Shown here in pieces: positions 34,110 to 43,616 of a stretch of DNA of 51,168 bases. The notes beneath the pieces were generated by a model that worked only from the letters and a program-made list of their open reading frames with translations, ran no database searches and was not told where the DNA came from. Where the stretch lies: NCBI GenBank assembly GCA_001897475.1, contig MKSY01000010.1, positions 1 to 51,168 of the forward strand. The letters run 5' to 3'. Positions within the stretch are counted from its first letter, which is position 1, and every line of letters starts with the position of its first letter. The translations under genes were made by a program, and so were the position numbers. Origin of the DNA: Alphaproteobacteria bacterium 43-37. Lineage in GTDB: Bacteria; Pseudomonadota; Alphaproteobacteria; 43-37.

Positions 34110-35447
34110 CTACGACCCTTTTGTCGGCTTTGCGTCACTTCTTCCCAACACGCTCCCAACAACATCTCTAGCCATAGAATAGGCCGTTGGCATTAATCCA
34201 CCTGCAAGACCTTGGGCTGCTGGTTGCTGCGCAACAGTTGTAGCTGTATCTGCAGCCGTGCGACCTGCTTCTGCTGCTGCGCTACCAGCTTGTTTTGCTA
34301 GCTCAGCGGCATCATGACCAAATTGGCTTACAGCTTGACTAACAGTAGTAGCAGCATCACTTCCTTTGGCTACTATATCATGCATTGCGGCTTGCCCGGC
34401 AGCTAGGCCATGATGCATAGCCTCTCTAGTTGCACTCATCGCTGCAGTTACATGCTCTTGCGCAGCAGTGATATTGCCTGAGGCCCAAGCTTTCCAAGCA
34501 TCTGCACTTTGTTGTGCCCAGGCTTTCCAAGCATCAGAACTTTTTTTTGCTGCATCAAAAGTACTTGCGGCCCCTGATTTTGCTTTTGCATAAGCTTCTG
34601 ATGCTTCGTGAGCTATAGTAGACCCTATTCCTGGAATATTCCACCACTGTGTGACATCGGCATTTTTGCCTTGGACAAAACCTGCCGCGCTTCTTAAAGC
34701 TGAATCCCCGGATCTCAATCCCTCACCCATTGCAGCAGTCAACTTCCCAAATGCTTGGTTTGCGATTGTATGAGCTTGACTTCCACCGAAAAACTCCTCG
34801 ATACGTTTCCCTGCTGGAGCCATCCAGTCACGCGCTGCCTTAGCAGCGCCCAAGAGTGGGCCATCAGAATCTGCATTAGTGCTTACCTGAGAAAGGGCAT
34901 ACCAAGTGGCTGCAGCGGTGGCGGTAGCAGCAATAGCTGCGACACCGACAGCACGAGCAGGGTTTTTCACAGCCCACCCACCAACATCTTTCATCAAAGC
35001 AAATGGCGATGCAGCAGCTTTCAATGTTGCCGTCATACCTTTGTAAGCCGCTGTTCCAAAATCACCTAAAGCACCACCGACAGTATCAGTAAAACTACCA
35101 GCTTGAGCGGCATTGGAACCCGCACCCGCCAACATAGCGGCAGCAGTTAGACCCAATGTTGCTTTTTTAAGAGTATTCTTTCTGCTGCTTGACTTTGCGG
35201 AAGATTTAGAATTTGCAAGCTTTGCAGGTGCTGCTACTGCCTTTTTCACAGATATTTTAATAGCATTTTTAGCGAGCGCCTTCTTCGCGGCAGGCTTCTT
35301 AGCAGAAGAAGCTAAAGTCTTTTTGGCTACAGCCTTTTTAGCAACCTTCTTAGCTGTCTCTTGAGTAGAAGCGACAGCTGTTGTTTTCTTGGTCAATTTA
35401 GCCGCTAATTTAGCCATAGCTTTTGAAACCTTTTTTACTTTTGACAT
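34110..35447 (-). CDS. Histone-H1-like Lys/Ala tail fused to a membrane and helical protein
   Basis: The 445-residue protein starts with about 90 Lys/Ala/Ser-rich residues with AKKA repeats, like bacterial H1 or AlgP proteins. A typical signal-like helix follows (about 96-113), ending AAQA-GS near 116. A second hydrophobic helix lies at about 164-187. The rest is Ala-rich amphipathic helix with a tandem DAWKAWA repeat. MSKVKK at 35447 is chosen because AGGGGGATC lies just upstream. Whether the basic part binds DNA or is a very long n-region of a signal is open. No family is recognised for the rest. Confidence 0.7.
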   Translation of the reverse strand: MSKVKKVSKAMAKLAAKLTKKTTAVASTQETAKKVAKKAVAKKTLASSAKKPAAKKALAKNAIKISVKKAVAAPAKLANSKSSAKSSSRKNTLKKATLGLTAAAMLAGAGSNAAQAGSFTDTVGGALGDFGTAAYKGMTATLKAAASPFALMKDVGGWAVKNPARAVGVAAIAATATAAATWYALSQVSTNADSDGPLLGAAKAARDWMAPAGKRIEEFFGGSQAHTIANQAFGKLTAAMGEGLRSGDSALRSAAGFVQGKNADVTQWWNIPGIGSTIAHEASEAYAKAKSGAASTFDAAKKSSDAWKAWAQQSADAWKAWASGNITAAQEHVTAAMSATREAMHHGLAAGQAAMHDIVAKGSDAATTVSQAVSQFGHDAAELAKQAGSAAAEAGRTAADTATTVAQQPAAQGLAGGLMPTAYSMARDVVGSVLGRSDAKPTKGS

Positions 35448-35554
35448 TTTGATCCCCCTATTAACCAAACATACTGTCTGGCGTTAAAATTCACATTTGG
35501 GCTATTATAGATGCACAAAAGTTAACAAAGAATTGAAAATTCCTAAAAAATTAT

Positions 35555-38203
35555 TTAACTCCAGGCAACACCGGAAGTTGTGTCCACTTTAAGAGGAACA
35601 CTAAGAGAAACCACATTCTCCATAATTGGTTTGATAATGTTGACAAGCTCTTCGGCTTTCTCTTGATCCACCTCAAATACCAGTTCATCATGAACTTGCA
35701 AGATCATAGAAGCTGAAGGTAATTGGCTTTGACCAATTTTGACCATTGCTTTTTTAATGATATCTGCAGCACCCCCTTGCAAGGGCGCATTGATAGCTTG
35801 CCGTTCAGCAAACTGTCGCCTGGTAAAGTTTAAGTCACCTAAGCCCAATATATGGCATCGCCTCCCCCAGGGGGTAAGAACATAACCATGGGTTTTTGCA
35901 TACTCAATAGTTTCGATCATGTACTTTCGGATGCCAGGATACTGCTCAAAATAGCGTTTGATGTATTCCCCAGCTGTTTTAGATGATTCATGAATCTGTC
36001 GTCCCAACCCAAACGCACTAATTCCATAAATGATACCAAAATTGATAGCCTTGGCACGTCGTCTAAGTTCAGGAGTCATTAGGTCCAAAGGCACATCAAA
36101 AACCTGGGAAGCTGTCATGGCATGAATGTCTTTATCTTCATGAAAAGCCATTTTAAGTGCTTCAATGTCTGCCACATGCGCTAGAAGCCGCAGCTCAATT
36201 TGAGAATAATCGAATGATACAAGAAGCTTGCCCGGTGGAGCTACAAAGGCTTCTCTGATTTTTTTGCCTTCCATCGTGCGAACAGGAATATTCTGCAAAT
36301 TAGGATCTATCGATGAAAGGCGCCCCGTAGCCGTTGTGGCCATAGCATAGTTTGTATGAACACGACCTGTAACAGGATCAATTTGCTGAACCAAGGCATC
36401 CGTATAGGTATTCTTTAATTTCGTGAGCTGACGCCATTGAATCAGGTGATCAGCAATTGCGTGTCCACTAGAGGAAAGCTCTTCCAAAACATCAATGTTG
36501 GTGACATACCCTGAGCTTTTGGCAGCCTTTTTCCCTTGGGATAATTTAAGCTCATCAAACAATACTTCTCCCAACTGTTTAGGTGAGCCAATGTTAAACT
36601 CCCTACCCGCAATTTTGAAAACTTCTTGTTCTATCAATGAGATTTCTTTGGAAAAATCATGGCTTAACCGCTCCAGGATACCAACATCAACCAAAACACC
36701 TTGTTGCTCCATAGCCGCTAATATAAAGATGAGCGGTTTTTCCAAAGATTCATATAGGGCCAGTAGCCGTTGTTGGATGAGCTCCTTTCTAAGCTCGTGT
36801 TCAACCTTAGCCAAAACCTCACATTGTTCCACTAAAGTTTGAACCAATTTCTCAGGATCATTTTTCCTCAAAGACTCTAGATTAGCATCAAATGGAGTGC
36901 CCGCATAAACTTGAGACAAACTGGAAAAATCATGTTTATGCCTTCCATTAGCTAAAACATAAGAGATCACCATCACATCATCTATTGGCTTCACCTGATG
37001 ACCTTGCTTTAAAGCCCACTCCACAAATGGCTTAATGTTATGCCCAACTTTCAGGATATGTTCATTAGATAAAATAGCAGCTACGCTTTTCAAAGGCAGT
37101 TGATCAAGCTTGAGACAAGCAAACTGTCCCCCAGCCGCAATTACCAGACCATGAAGCACGATTTGTGAACCACTGCCAGATATATCCATAGCCAAAAATA
37201 TCTTCCCAGTAGGGCATGCAAAATTGTTCATCCAGGTTACAAGTCCAGCTTCAAAGGAGATATCCTCCACATGCCTTGACTCCTTACGTTCTTCAGTATC
37301 TGGCAATAATGAAAGCTGCTTCGCCTCTTGGGTCACAACAGGCATTTTCTTTTGTAAACGAGAGAGGACAGAGTGAAAGTTTTGGGTCTTCAAAAACGCC
37401 TGGATAGGTTCATAACTAATTTCGCCAATCTTCATGTCGCTAAAACCAACTGCCAGCGGGACATCACCCTTTAATGCAACCAATTCATAGGAAATTCGCG
37501 CACTATCCGCATGATCTAACAGTAGCTGCCGACGTTTGGGCTGCTTAACTTCACCAGCATGGATTAAAACACCTTCCAGTGATCCGTAGATACCTATCAG
37601 TTCAGCCGCTGTCTTAACACCAATTCCTGGTATACCGGGAATATTGTCAGAACTATCTCCAGCCATAGCCTGAACATCTTTGACAAGGTGTGGTGGTACA
37701 CCAAACTTTTCCATACATGTCTCAACAGTGATAGATTTGTTTTTCATGGGATCAAAAATAGAAGCACCATGAGCGAGAAGCTGCATCAAATCTTTATCCG
37801 ATGAAACAACCGTAACCTGCATCCCTTCCTTTTGAGCAGCAAGTGTATAACTAGCGATCAAATCATCCGCTTCAAAACCTTCCAGTTCAACACTGCAAAC
37901 CTGAAATGCCTCGCAGGCCTCCCGAATAAGTCCAAACTGAGGTATCAATTCTGGAGGCGTTTCCTGGCGATTAGCTTTATAGGCTGGGAAAATATCATGC
38001 CTAAAATTGCGTCTGGCCGCATCAAAAATCACTGCCAAATGCGTTGCTTCCAAATCTGTGGTTAGCTTGATCAGCATGTTGACAAAACCCAGTACTGCAT
38101 TCACTGGCGTTCCATCAGGCCTGGTCAGTGGTGGAAGAGCGTGGTATGCCCTGAAAATAAACCCTGAACCATCCACAAGATAAACATGATTTTTTTCCAC
38201 CAT
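35555..38203 (-). CDS. polA: DNA polymerase I
   Basis: The 882-residue repair polymerase has a 5'-3' exonuclease domain (VDGSGFIFRAYHAL, GFEADDLIA, SSDKDLMQLL, AMAGDSSDNIPGIPGIG). A central region follows, then the polymerase palm and fingers (SFDYSQIELRLLAHVAD, RRRAKAINFGIIYG, QVHDELVFEV). The central 3'-5' exonuclease is degenerate: MDISGSG stands where DxE is expected, and KVGHNIKPF where the next Asp is expected. Proofreading is therefore probably lost. It fills gaps and removes primers or damaged strands. Confidence 0.95.
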   Translation of the reverse strand: MVEKNHVYLVDGSGFIFRAYHALPPLTRPDGTPVNAVLGFVNMLIKLTTDLEATHLAVIFDAARRNFRHDIFPAYKANRQETPPELIPQFGLIREACEAFQVCSVELEGFEADDLIASYTLAAQKEGMQVTVVSSDKDLMQLLAHGASIFDPMKNKSITVETCMEKFGVPPHLVKDVQAMAGDSSDNIPGIPGIGVKTAAELIGIYGSLEGVLIHAGEVKQPKRRQLLLDHADSARISYELVALKGDVPLAVGFSDMKIGEISYEPIQAFLKTQNFHSVLSRLQKKMPVVTQEAKQLSLLPDTEERKESRHVEDISFEAGLVTWMNNFACPTGKIFLAMDISGSGSQIVLHGLVIAAGGQFACLKLDQLPLKSVAAILSNEHILKVGHNIKPFVEWALKQGHQVKPIDDVMVISYVLANGRHKHDFSSLSQVYAGTPFDANLESLRKNDPEKLVQTLVEQCEVLAKVEHELRKELIQQRLLALYESLEKPLIFILAAMEQQGVLVDVGILERLSHDFSKEISLIEQEVFKIAGREFNIGSPKQLGEVLFDELKLSQGKKAAKSSGYVTNIDVLEELSSSGHAIADHLIQWRQLTKLKNTYTDALVQQIDPVTGRVHTNYAMATTATGRLSSIDPNLQNIPVRTMEGKKIREAFVAPPGKLLVSFDYSQIELRLLAHVADIEALKMAFHEDKDIHAMTASQVFDVPLDLMTPELRRRAKAINFGIIYGISAFGLGRQIHESSKTAGEYIKRYFEQYPGIRKYMIETIEYAKTHGYVLTPWGRRCHILGLGDLNFTRRQFAERQAINAPLQGGAADIIKKAMVKIGQSQLPSASMILQVHDELVFEVDQEKAEELVNIIKPIMENVVSLSVPLKVDTTSGVAWS

Positions 38204-38238
38204 CGCTTAACCCATCCACCTATTGTCATTGTCGTACT

Positions 38239-38510
38239 ACAAACGTCATCTCGGATTCTTCTGCTACCCATCCCGCACCCCTATCCATCTCTGGCGCCTC
38301 TCCTTTGTCTTCCCTGGCACCCTCTTTGGCCATCCCTGGCCCTTCCTTTTGTCTACCCCGCACCCCTCTTAGTCATTCCCGCACTTGATGCGGGAACCCA
38401 GGCTTTTTATGGCCCCCCGCTTTCGCGAGGGTGACAAGGAAAGAGCGAGGGTGACAGGGAAAAGAGCACGAAGATGACAGAAAAGAAAACGGGAATGGCA
38501 TCACAACTAC
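38239..38510. repeat. Intergenic repeat-rich spacer between polA and prfB
   Basis: The palindrome TCCCGCACTTGATGCGGGA (about 38376-38394) is of the short repetitive extragenic type. To its left are degenerate C/T-rich units (CCCGCACCCC, CCATCCCTGG). To its right are repeated GAGGGTGACA(A/G)GGAAA units (about 38426-38466). One 19-base block is shared, inverted, with 32353-32371. No gene is seen; the mixture suggests accumulated copies of one or more short repeats. Confidence 0.65.
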
Positions 38511-38520
38511 CTCAACAGTA

Positions 38521-39625
38521 TTAATTTCCTTGGGCTCTTTGAGCTAATGCTGCTTCCAAGAATGCATCGATATCGCCATCTAAAACGCCTTGAGCATTTC
38601 CTTTTTCAACACTCGTTCTTAAATCTTTCACCATCTGATAGGGTTGCAAAACATAAGACCGGATTTGGTGCCCCCAACCAATCTCTGTCTTGGAGGCATT
38701 TTGCGATTGGGCAGCCTCTTCCCGTTTCCGCATTTCAAGCTCATACAGTCGAGATCGCAACATATCAAAGGCTTGAGCACGGTTACGATGCTGCGAGCGA
38801 TCATTCTGGCATTGCACCACAATCCCAGTAGGCATATGTGTGATTCGGATCGCGCTTTCGGTTTTATTAACATGCTGACCACCAGCCCCTGAAGCGCGGA
38901 AGGTATCAATGCGCAAATCCTTATCCTGGATATCAATCTGGATACTGTCATCAATTTCAGGATACACCCAAACTGAGGCAAAACTTGTATGGCGCCTGGC
39001 ATTAGCATCATAGGGAGAAATGCGTACCAAACGATGTACCCCACTTTCTGTTTTAAGCCATCCGTAGGCATAAGGCCCACTCACTTTGATTGTAGTTGAT
39101 TTAATGCCGGCTTCTTCGCCTGCGTTTTCTTCGATCCACTCAATTTTATAGCCTTTGCTCTCGGCCCAGCGAATGTACATACGCAGCATCATTTGAGCCC
39201 AATCTTGGGCCTCTGTCCCACCCGCACCCGCGTTAATTTCCAAAAATGCATGGTTTTGATCTGCTTCGCCTGAAAGGTAAGCTTCAAGCCTTACTCGCTC
39301 CATTTTCTGATGAAGTGCTTCCAGCGTCAATTCTGTCTCTTGTTGCAAGGCCGAATCACCACTTTCATCGGCCAACTCAAACATAACCTCAACATCATCC
39401 AACTCTGACGTAAACCCTTTAATCCGGCCAATGCCTTGCTCAAGGATAGTTCTTTCACGCATGAGTTTTTGCGCAGCTTCGGCGTGATCCCAAAAATTCT
39501 GAGCTTCCGAAAGGTGATTGATTTCCTCTAAACGGCTAACAGCTTTATCCCAGTCAAAGACGCCTCCTAAGAAAGTCGACGCTCTCTTTGATAGATTTTA
39601 TCATGTTGATGTGATCATCACGCAT
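38521..39625 (-). CDS. prfB: Peptide chain release factor 2, with programmed +1 frameshift
   Basis: RF2 terminates translation at UGA and UAA. The 23-codon first frame runs from ATG 39625 to CTT, then in-frame TGA (39554-39556). The main frame resumes at GAC (39555), giving 367 residues in total. The GGQ motif (GAGGQHVNKTESA) is present. The stop-recognition loop reads SPY rather than the usual SPF. AAAGGGGT lies about ten bases before the ATG. The main frame alone would start at an internal ATG (39462) and lose the N-terminus. Confidence 0.95.
39554..39568 (-). promoter_or_regulatory. Autoregulatory +1 frameshift signal of prfB
   Basis: AGGAGG, a three-base spacer (CGT), and CTT-TGA-C reproduce the RF2 frameshift site with the same spacing as in E. 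coli. Low RF2 slows reading of TGA and favours the shift to GAC. Confidence 0.93.
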
Positions 39626-39682
39626 AGTCTAATTACCCCTTTATCTCCATCTTTAATGGGCAGCATACTTTGATAAATATTG

Positions 39683-42079
39683 TCAATAAATTTGATCAGT
39701 TCTCATAGTTTTATTTTCTTCTAGAATTGTATCAGCTCCAATTGGCTTAGGAGAAGAATCTTCAAATTTTGGCTCATTACCCGGTACAAAACACTCCCAA
39801 ATGGCTTGTGGGTCTTTGGCTGAAGTTAGATGACCTGTTTTTAGGTTAACTCTCATAAGTTTTGCACCAGCAGGTATTCGAAATGGGGTGGGTTTCTGTT
39901 GCGCAAGGGCTTTTTCAAAAAAGTCTTCAAATGCAACAATAGCCGCTCTTCCACCCACCTCACCGTTACCCAGCGGTTTATGGTTATCAAAGCCAACATA
40001 AACAGCCACAACTAGATCAGGCGTCAAACCAATAAACCACGCATCACGGTAATCATTGGTCGAACCCGTTTTGCCAGCCAAAGGTCTATTGAATTTTGCC
40101 AATTTACGACCTGTCCCTCTTTTAACAACCCCTTCCAGTATTGAGAGAGTTTGATAAGCGTTAACCGGATTAACGATTTGCTCTCGCTCATCAGAAAGAA
40201 CAGGCATGTCCGTATTTTCCCAATTTTGATTTTGGCAAGAATGACACCCCCTTTGATCTTGACGAAAGAGTGTTTGACCATGCCTGTTTTGTATACGGTC
40301 AATCATAGTCATCGAGACCTTTTTGCCTCCATTGATAAAGGTGGCATAAGCTGTAGCCATTTTCTTAACAGTCGTTTCACCTGCTCCCAAAACCATGGCA
40401 AACTGATGAGGCATATTGTCAATAACCCCTAGCCTTTCAACTACCTCAGCTACTTTTTTGATTCCAATATCTTGAGTAATACGAACGGTAGAGATGTTAT
40501 AAGAATTCTCAAGGGCCGTTCTCAGTGTAACAGGCCCATAGAATCTTTTGGAAATGTTCCTGGGTTTCCATAGGGGAAGACCTGGCCCTAAATCGATAGT
40601 AAGAGGAGCATCCACCACGATGTTATTAGGTTGCCTACCCGCTTCAAATGCTGCCAAATAAACAAATGTTTTGAATGCCGAACCAGGTTGACGCAACGCC
40701 TGAGTTGCCCGATTAAATTCGCTCATAGCAAAGCTATAACCGCCTGACATGGCCAAAACACGCCCAGTATGCGGGTCCAAAACAATAATGGCACCCCCCA
40801 CATTTGGGATCTGGCAAAGCTTAAAATGAGCTGAATTTTTGATAGCCTCAACGGCTACCACATCTCCAACAGCAAGCACATCTCTTGGTTTTTTAATGTC
40901 AGCGCCCAAACGCTGGCCTTCCAGACATTTACGAGCCCATTTTAATTCTTCAAGCAAGATTTTGCCCTCATCTCCTGCTTGGGTGGTTATGCTGGCCTGA
41001 TCTTCCGTGATAGCAGTCACAACAGCCAATTTCCATTTTCCAAGACCTTTCGGGCTTTCCACTTCCTTCAAAGCATCCACCCAAGTCTTGTCGATCGATT
41101 TTTGAATAGACTTAATAGAGCCACGCCAACCATGTCGACGGTCATAAGCTATAAGAGCATTCTTCAAAGATTCATCAGCTGCTTGCTGAAAAACAGGATT
41201 TAAGGTTGTTTTGATTACAAGACCACCTTCATAGAGCGACCCAGGGCCATACTTAGCCATCACTTCCCTTCGAACTTCTTCAGCAAAAAAGTCCGCTTGA
41301 ACCACGCTTGCTTCGTGACGGGCACGCAAAACAATCGGCTTTTCTTTGGCAGTTGTTCCTTCTGCCAGGGAAATCATTCCCAGTTCGAGCATTCGGTTGA
41401 TCACATAATTACGACGAGCCACAGCAGCTTGATGGTTACGTTCAGGGTGATAATTATTTGGAGCCTTTGGGAGGGCAGCTAGGTACGCAGCCTCTTCAAT
41501 GGTCAGTTCATCTAAAGCCTTGTTGAAGTAATTCAATGCCGCGCTAGCAACACCATAGGATCCTTGGCCTAAATAAATTTGGTTGAGATAAAGTTCAAGA
41601 ATACGATCTTTCGTAAGAGTATTTTCAATACGAAAAGCCAGAATTGCTTCCTTGATTTTGCGAACAATAGATTTTTCATTGCTTAAAAAGAAGTTCTTAG
41701 CAACCTGCTGGGTAATGGTGGAAGCTCCCATCGGCGACCTGGAACTAAAAACGTTATTGAATGCAGCACGCACAATACCCAACGCGTCAATGCCTGGATG
41801 CTCATAGAAATTCTTATCTTCCGCCGCAAGGAAAGTACGGACCACTCGTTTGGGCATCGCATTAATAGGCACAAACACCCGTTTTTCTACAGCATATTCT
41901 GCAAACAATCTGCCATCAGCCGCATAAAGCCTAGAGACGACAGGTGGTTCATAATTCAACAGCTGTCTATAATCTGGTAAATCTTGGCCAAATTTGTAAA
42001 AAACCCATAACCCGCCGACCGCGACCGTAATAGCCACAATCAGAAAAGTTGCAAGAACAGACATAAACGTTCGAATCAT
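39683..42079 (-). CDS. mrcA: Class A penicillin-binding protein (PBP1A)
   Basis: The 798-residue bifunctional peptidoglycan synthase has an N-terminal TM anchor (about 8-30). The glycosyltransferase domain has AAEDKNFYEHPGID and GASTITQQVAKNFFL. An OB-like insert follows, then the transpeptidase with SxxK in PGSAFKTF, SYN in ENSYNIS and KTGST near the end. ATG at 42079 is preferred over the TTG before it, with AGAGG five bases upstream. It is the likely partner of the LpoA-like lipoprotein at 9967. It lies 57 bases from prfB, a common alphaproteobacterial order. Confidence 0.95.
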   Translation of the reverse strand: MIRTFMSVLATFLIVAITVAVGGLWVFYKFGQDLPDYRQLLNYEPPVVSRLYAADGRLFAEYAVEKRVFVPINAMPKRVVRTFLAAEDKNFYEHPGIDALGIVRAAFNNVFSSRSPMGASTITQQVAKNFFLSNEKSIVRKIKEAILAFRIENTLTKDRILELYLNQIYLGQGSYGVASAALNYFNKALDELTIEEAAYLAALPKAPNNYHPERNHQAAVARRNYVINRMLELGMISLAEGTTAKEKPIVLRARHEASVVQADFFAEEVRREVMAKYGPGSLYEGGLVIKTTLNPVFQQAADESLKNALIAYDRRHGWRGSIKSIQKSIDKTWVDALKEVESPKGLGKWKLAVVTAITEDQASITTQAGDEGKILLEELKWARKCLEGQRLGADIKKPRDVLAVGDVVAVEAIKNSAHFKLCQIPNVGGAIIVLDPHTGRVLAMSGGYSFAMSEFNRATQALRQPGSAFKTFVYLAAFEAGRQPNNIVVDAPLTIDLGPGLPLWKPRNISKRFYGPVTLRTALENSYNISTVRITQDIGIKKVAEVVERLGVIDNMPHQFAMVLGAGETTVKKMATAYATFINGGKKVSMTMIDRIQNRHGQTLFRQDQRGCHSCQNQNWENTDMPVLSDEREQIVNPVNAYQTLSILEGVVKRGTGRKLAKFNRPLAGKTGSTNDYRDAWFIGLTPDLVVAVYVGFDNHKPLGNGEVGGRAAIVAFEDFFEKALAQQKPTPFRIPAGAKLMRVNLKTGHLTSAKDPQAIWECFVPGNEPKFEDSSPKPIGADTILEENKTMRTDQIY

Positions 42080-42141
42080 CAAAGCCTCTGTTTTGGAATT
42101 TCTTGATATTACAGCTCTTACTCACAGACAGCCAGCGTTAT

Positions 42142-43113
42142 TTACTTTTCCCCCGCCATTGCTTCTGGATCAAAAGTCATCTTAATATCTTTCCATTGAT
42201 CATATTTCTTCAGCGGAAGTTTCAAAGGCGTGCAATCGGGCGCTTTCAAAGCGCTAATAGCTCGTCTGGCGGCAGCTTGATAAAATGGATCTGAATTGTA
42301 ACGATCCTGATCAAGTACCTCCACTGATTTAACGGACGTATCTGGGTTAAATTTGATTCTTAATGGCACCTTAAGGTTTTTAATATTCTTTGCCCCAACA
42401 TCCACCTTCCAGCACCGCGAAATCTGCCTTTTGACCAAAGCTAGCTCCGTAGCAGACATCTTATCCCCTTTAGGGAGATCATCACTTTCATCCGCCGACG
42501 ATGTTGCTTCGTCCTCTTTAGACTCATCTTCTTGGCTTGAAGCTTTTCCTGAATCAACAAGGTTTTTCAAAAGATTTTGGAATTTTTCCTTTTTGGCTTG
42601 TTTTTTATCCTTTTTGACCGGTGGTTTCGGTTTGAGTTTTGGCAAAGAGGGTGGTGTTACCTCTTTAGGTTTTTCAGGCTCCTTAGGCTTTTCTTCCTTT
42701 TCTGGTTCTGGTTCAAGAATATCTTCTTCAACTTTAGCCTCATTATGCTCAGGTTCTGGCTCCTCTTCTTCAGGCTCTTCACTCTCTTCTGGCTCTTCCT
42801 CGCGAGTTTCCTCCTGTTTCTCATTTTCAGGCTTTTCGACAATGCCTTCAGACTTTGGGGGCTGAGGCTTTTCGGGAGCACTTTCTGGCACAGGTTTGGG
42901 AGGCTCCTCAGCTTTGGGTTGAGGCTTGGGCTCATCCACTTTTGGCCCTGCTTGGCTTGGCTTATTGGATTGAGTAACATCGTCAATGCTTACGATGTCC
43001 ACAGGAATAATTTGCTCTTCGTCTTTAAATGAGCGCGAAGGCAAGCGTCCAAATACCAGGATCATTACCACAATGATATGGAGTGCGATTGAGATAATGA
43101 GCTCTTTTTTCAT
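42142..43113 (-). CDS. tolA: TolA-like cell envelope protein
   Basis: The 323-residue protein has a single N-terminal TM helix (about 5-22). A long Pro/Glu/Lys-rich periplasmic spacer follows (about 50-190). The C-terminal TonB/TolA-like domain shows VKRQISRCWKVDVGAKN, V-LRIKFNPDTSVKSVEVL and AARRAISALKAPDC. The TolQRA motor keeps the outer membrane attached during division. The opposite strand of the spacer gives long open frames that are compositional artefacts. Confidence 0.9.
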   Translation of the reverse strand: MKKELIISIALHIIVVMILVFGRLPSRSFKDEEQIIPVDIVSIDDVTQSNKPSQAGPKVDEPKPQPKAEEPPKPVPESAPEKPQPPKSEGIVEKPENEKQEETREEEPEESEEPEEEEPEPEHNEAKVEEDILEPEPEKEEKPKEPEKPKEVTPPSLPKLKPKPPVKKDKKQAKKEKFQNLLKNLVDSGKASSQEDESKEDEATSSADESDDLPKGDKMSATELALVKRQISRCWKVDVGAKNIKNLKVPLRIKFNPDTSVKSVEVLDQDRYNSDPFYQAAARRAISALKAPDCTPLKLPLKKYDQWKDIKMTFDPEAMAGEK

Positions 43114-43131
43114 GCCTACCTCAAACTCTCC

Positions 43132-43611
43132 CTATTGGGGGTCGACTGAAGTTGATTTTTTAGGCTTTTCCGCCTGTGGCAATTCAGCAACCAAGGCAAC
43201 CTTCGTAATACCACCCATGTTGAGTTTGCTCATAACAGCCATAATTGCACCGTAGGAAATATCCTTGTCACCGCGAACATACACACGGGTTTCTGGCTTT
43301 CCTTCAAGCACGGTTTTGACCTGAGACAACAGCGTATCCATGTTGGTTTCATGGTCTTTCAAAAAAAGCTGACCGCTTCTGTTGACCGTGATTACAATTG
43401 GTTCTGTTTTAGTTTCAATGGATTTAGCCTGAATTTTGGGCAAATCCACAGGAACACCTACCGTCAATAACGGTGCCGTTACCATGAACACAATCAAAAG
43501 AACCAACATCACGTCCACCATGGGGGTGACATTGATATCGCTCATAGGGCGATTTTTACGGCGAGAGCGACCGATAGATCTAGAGCCTGAGTTATGCAAG
43601 GATACGCCCAT
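43132..43611 (-). CDS. tolR: TolR/ExbD family protein
   Basis: The 159-residue protein has one TM helix (MLVLLIVFMVTAPLL, about 34-50) with the conserved Asp in TPMVDVMLVLL. The periplasmic domain has RVYVRGDKDISYGAIMAVM. It is the proton-channel partner of TolQ, located between tolQ and tolA as usual. Confidence 0.94.
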   Translation of the reverse strand: MGVSLHNSGSRSIGRSRRKNRPMSDINVTPMVDVMLVLLIVFMVTAPLLTVGVPVDLPKIQAKSIETKTEPIVITVNRSGQLFLKDHETNMDTLLSQVKTVLEGKPETRVYVRGDKDISYGAIMAVMSKLNMGGITKVALVAELPQAEKPKKSTSVDPQ

Positions 43612-43616
43612 AAAAA

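Noticed and set aside
38239..38510. CRISPR array in the repeat-rich spacer
   Set aside because: Units are degenerate and unequal, with no regular spacer length and no cas genes nearby.
42353..43032. Two long + strand frames opposite tolA
   Set aside because: They are mirror images of the Glu/Lys/Pro-rich TolA spacer with only Phe/Leu/Ser-rich translation.
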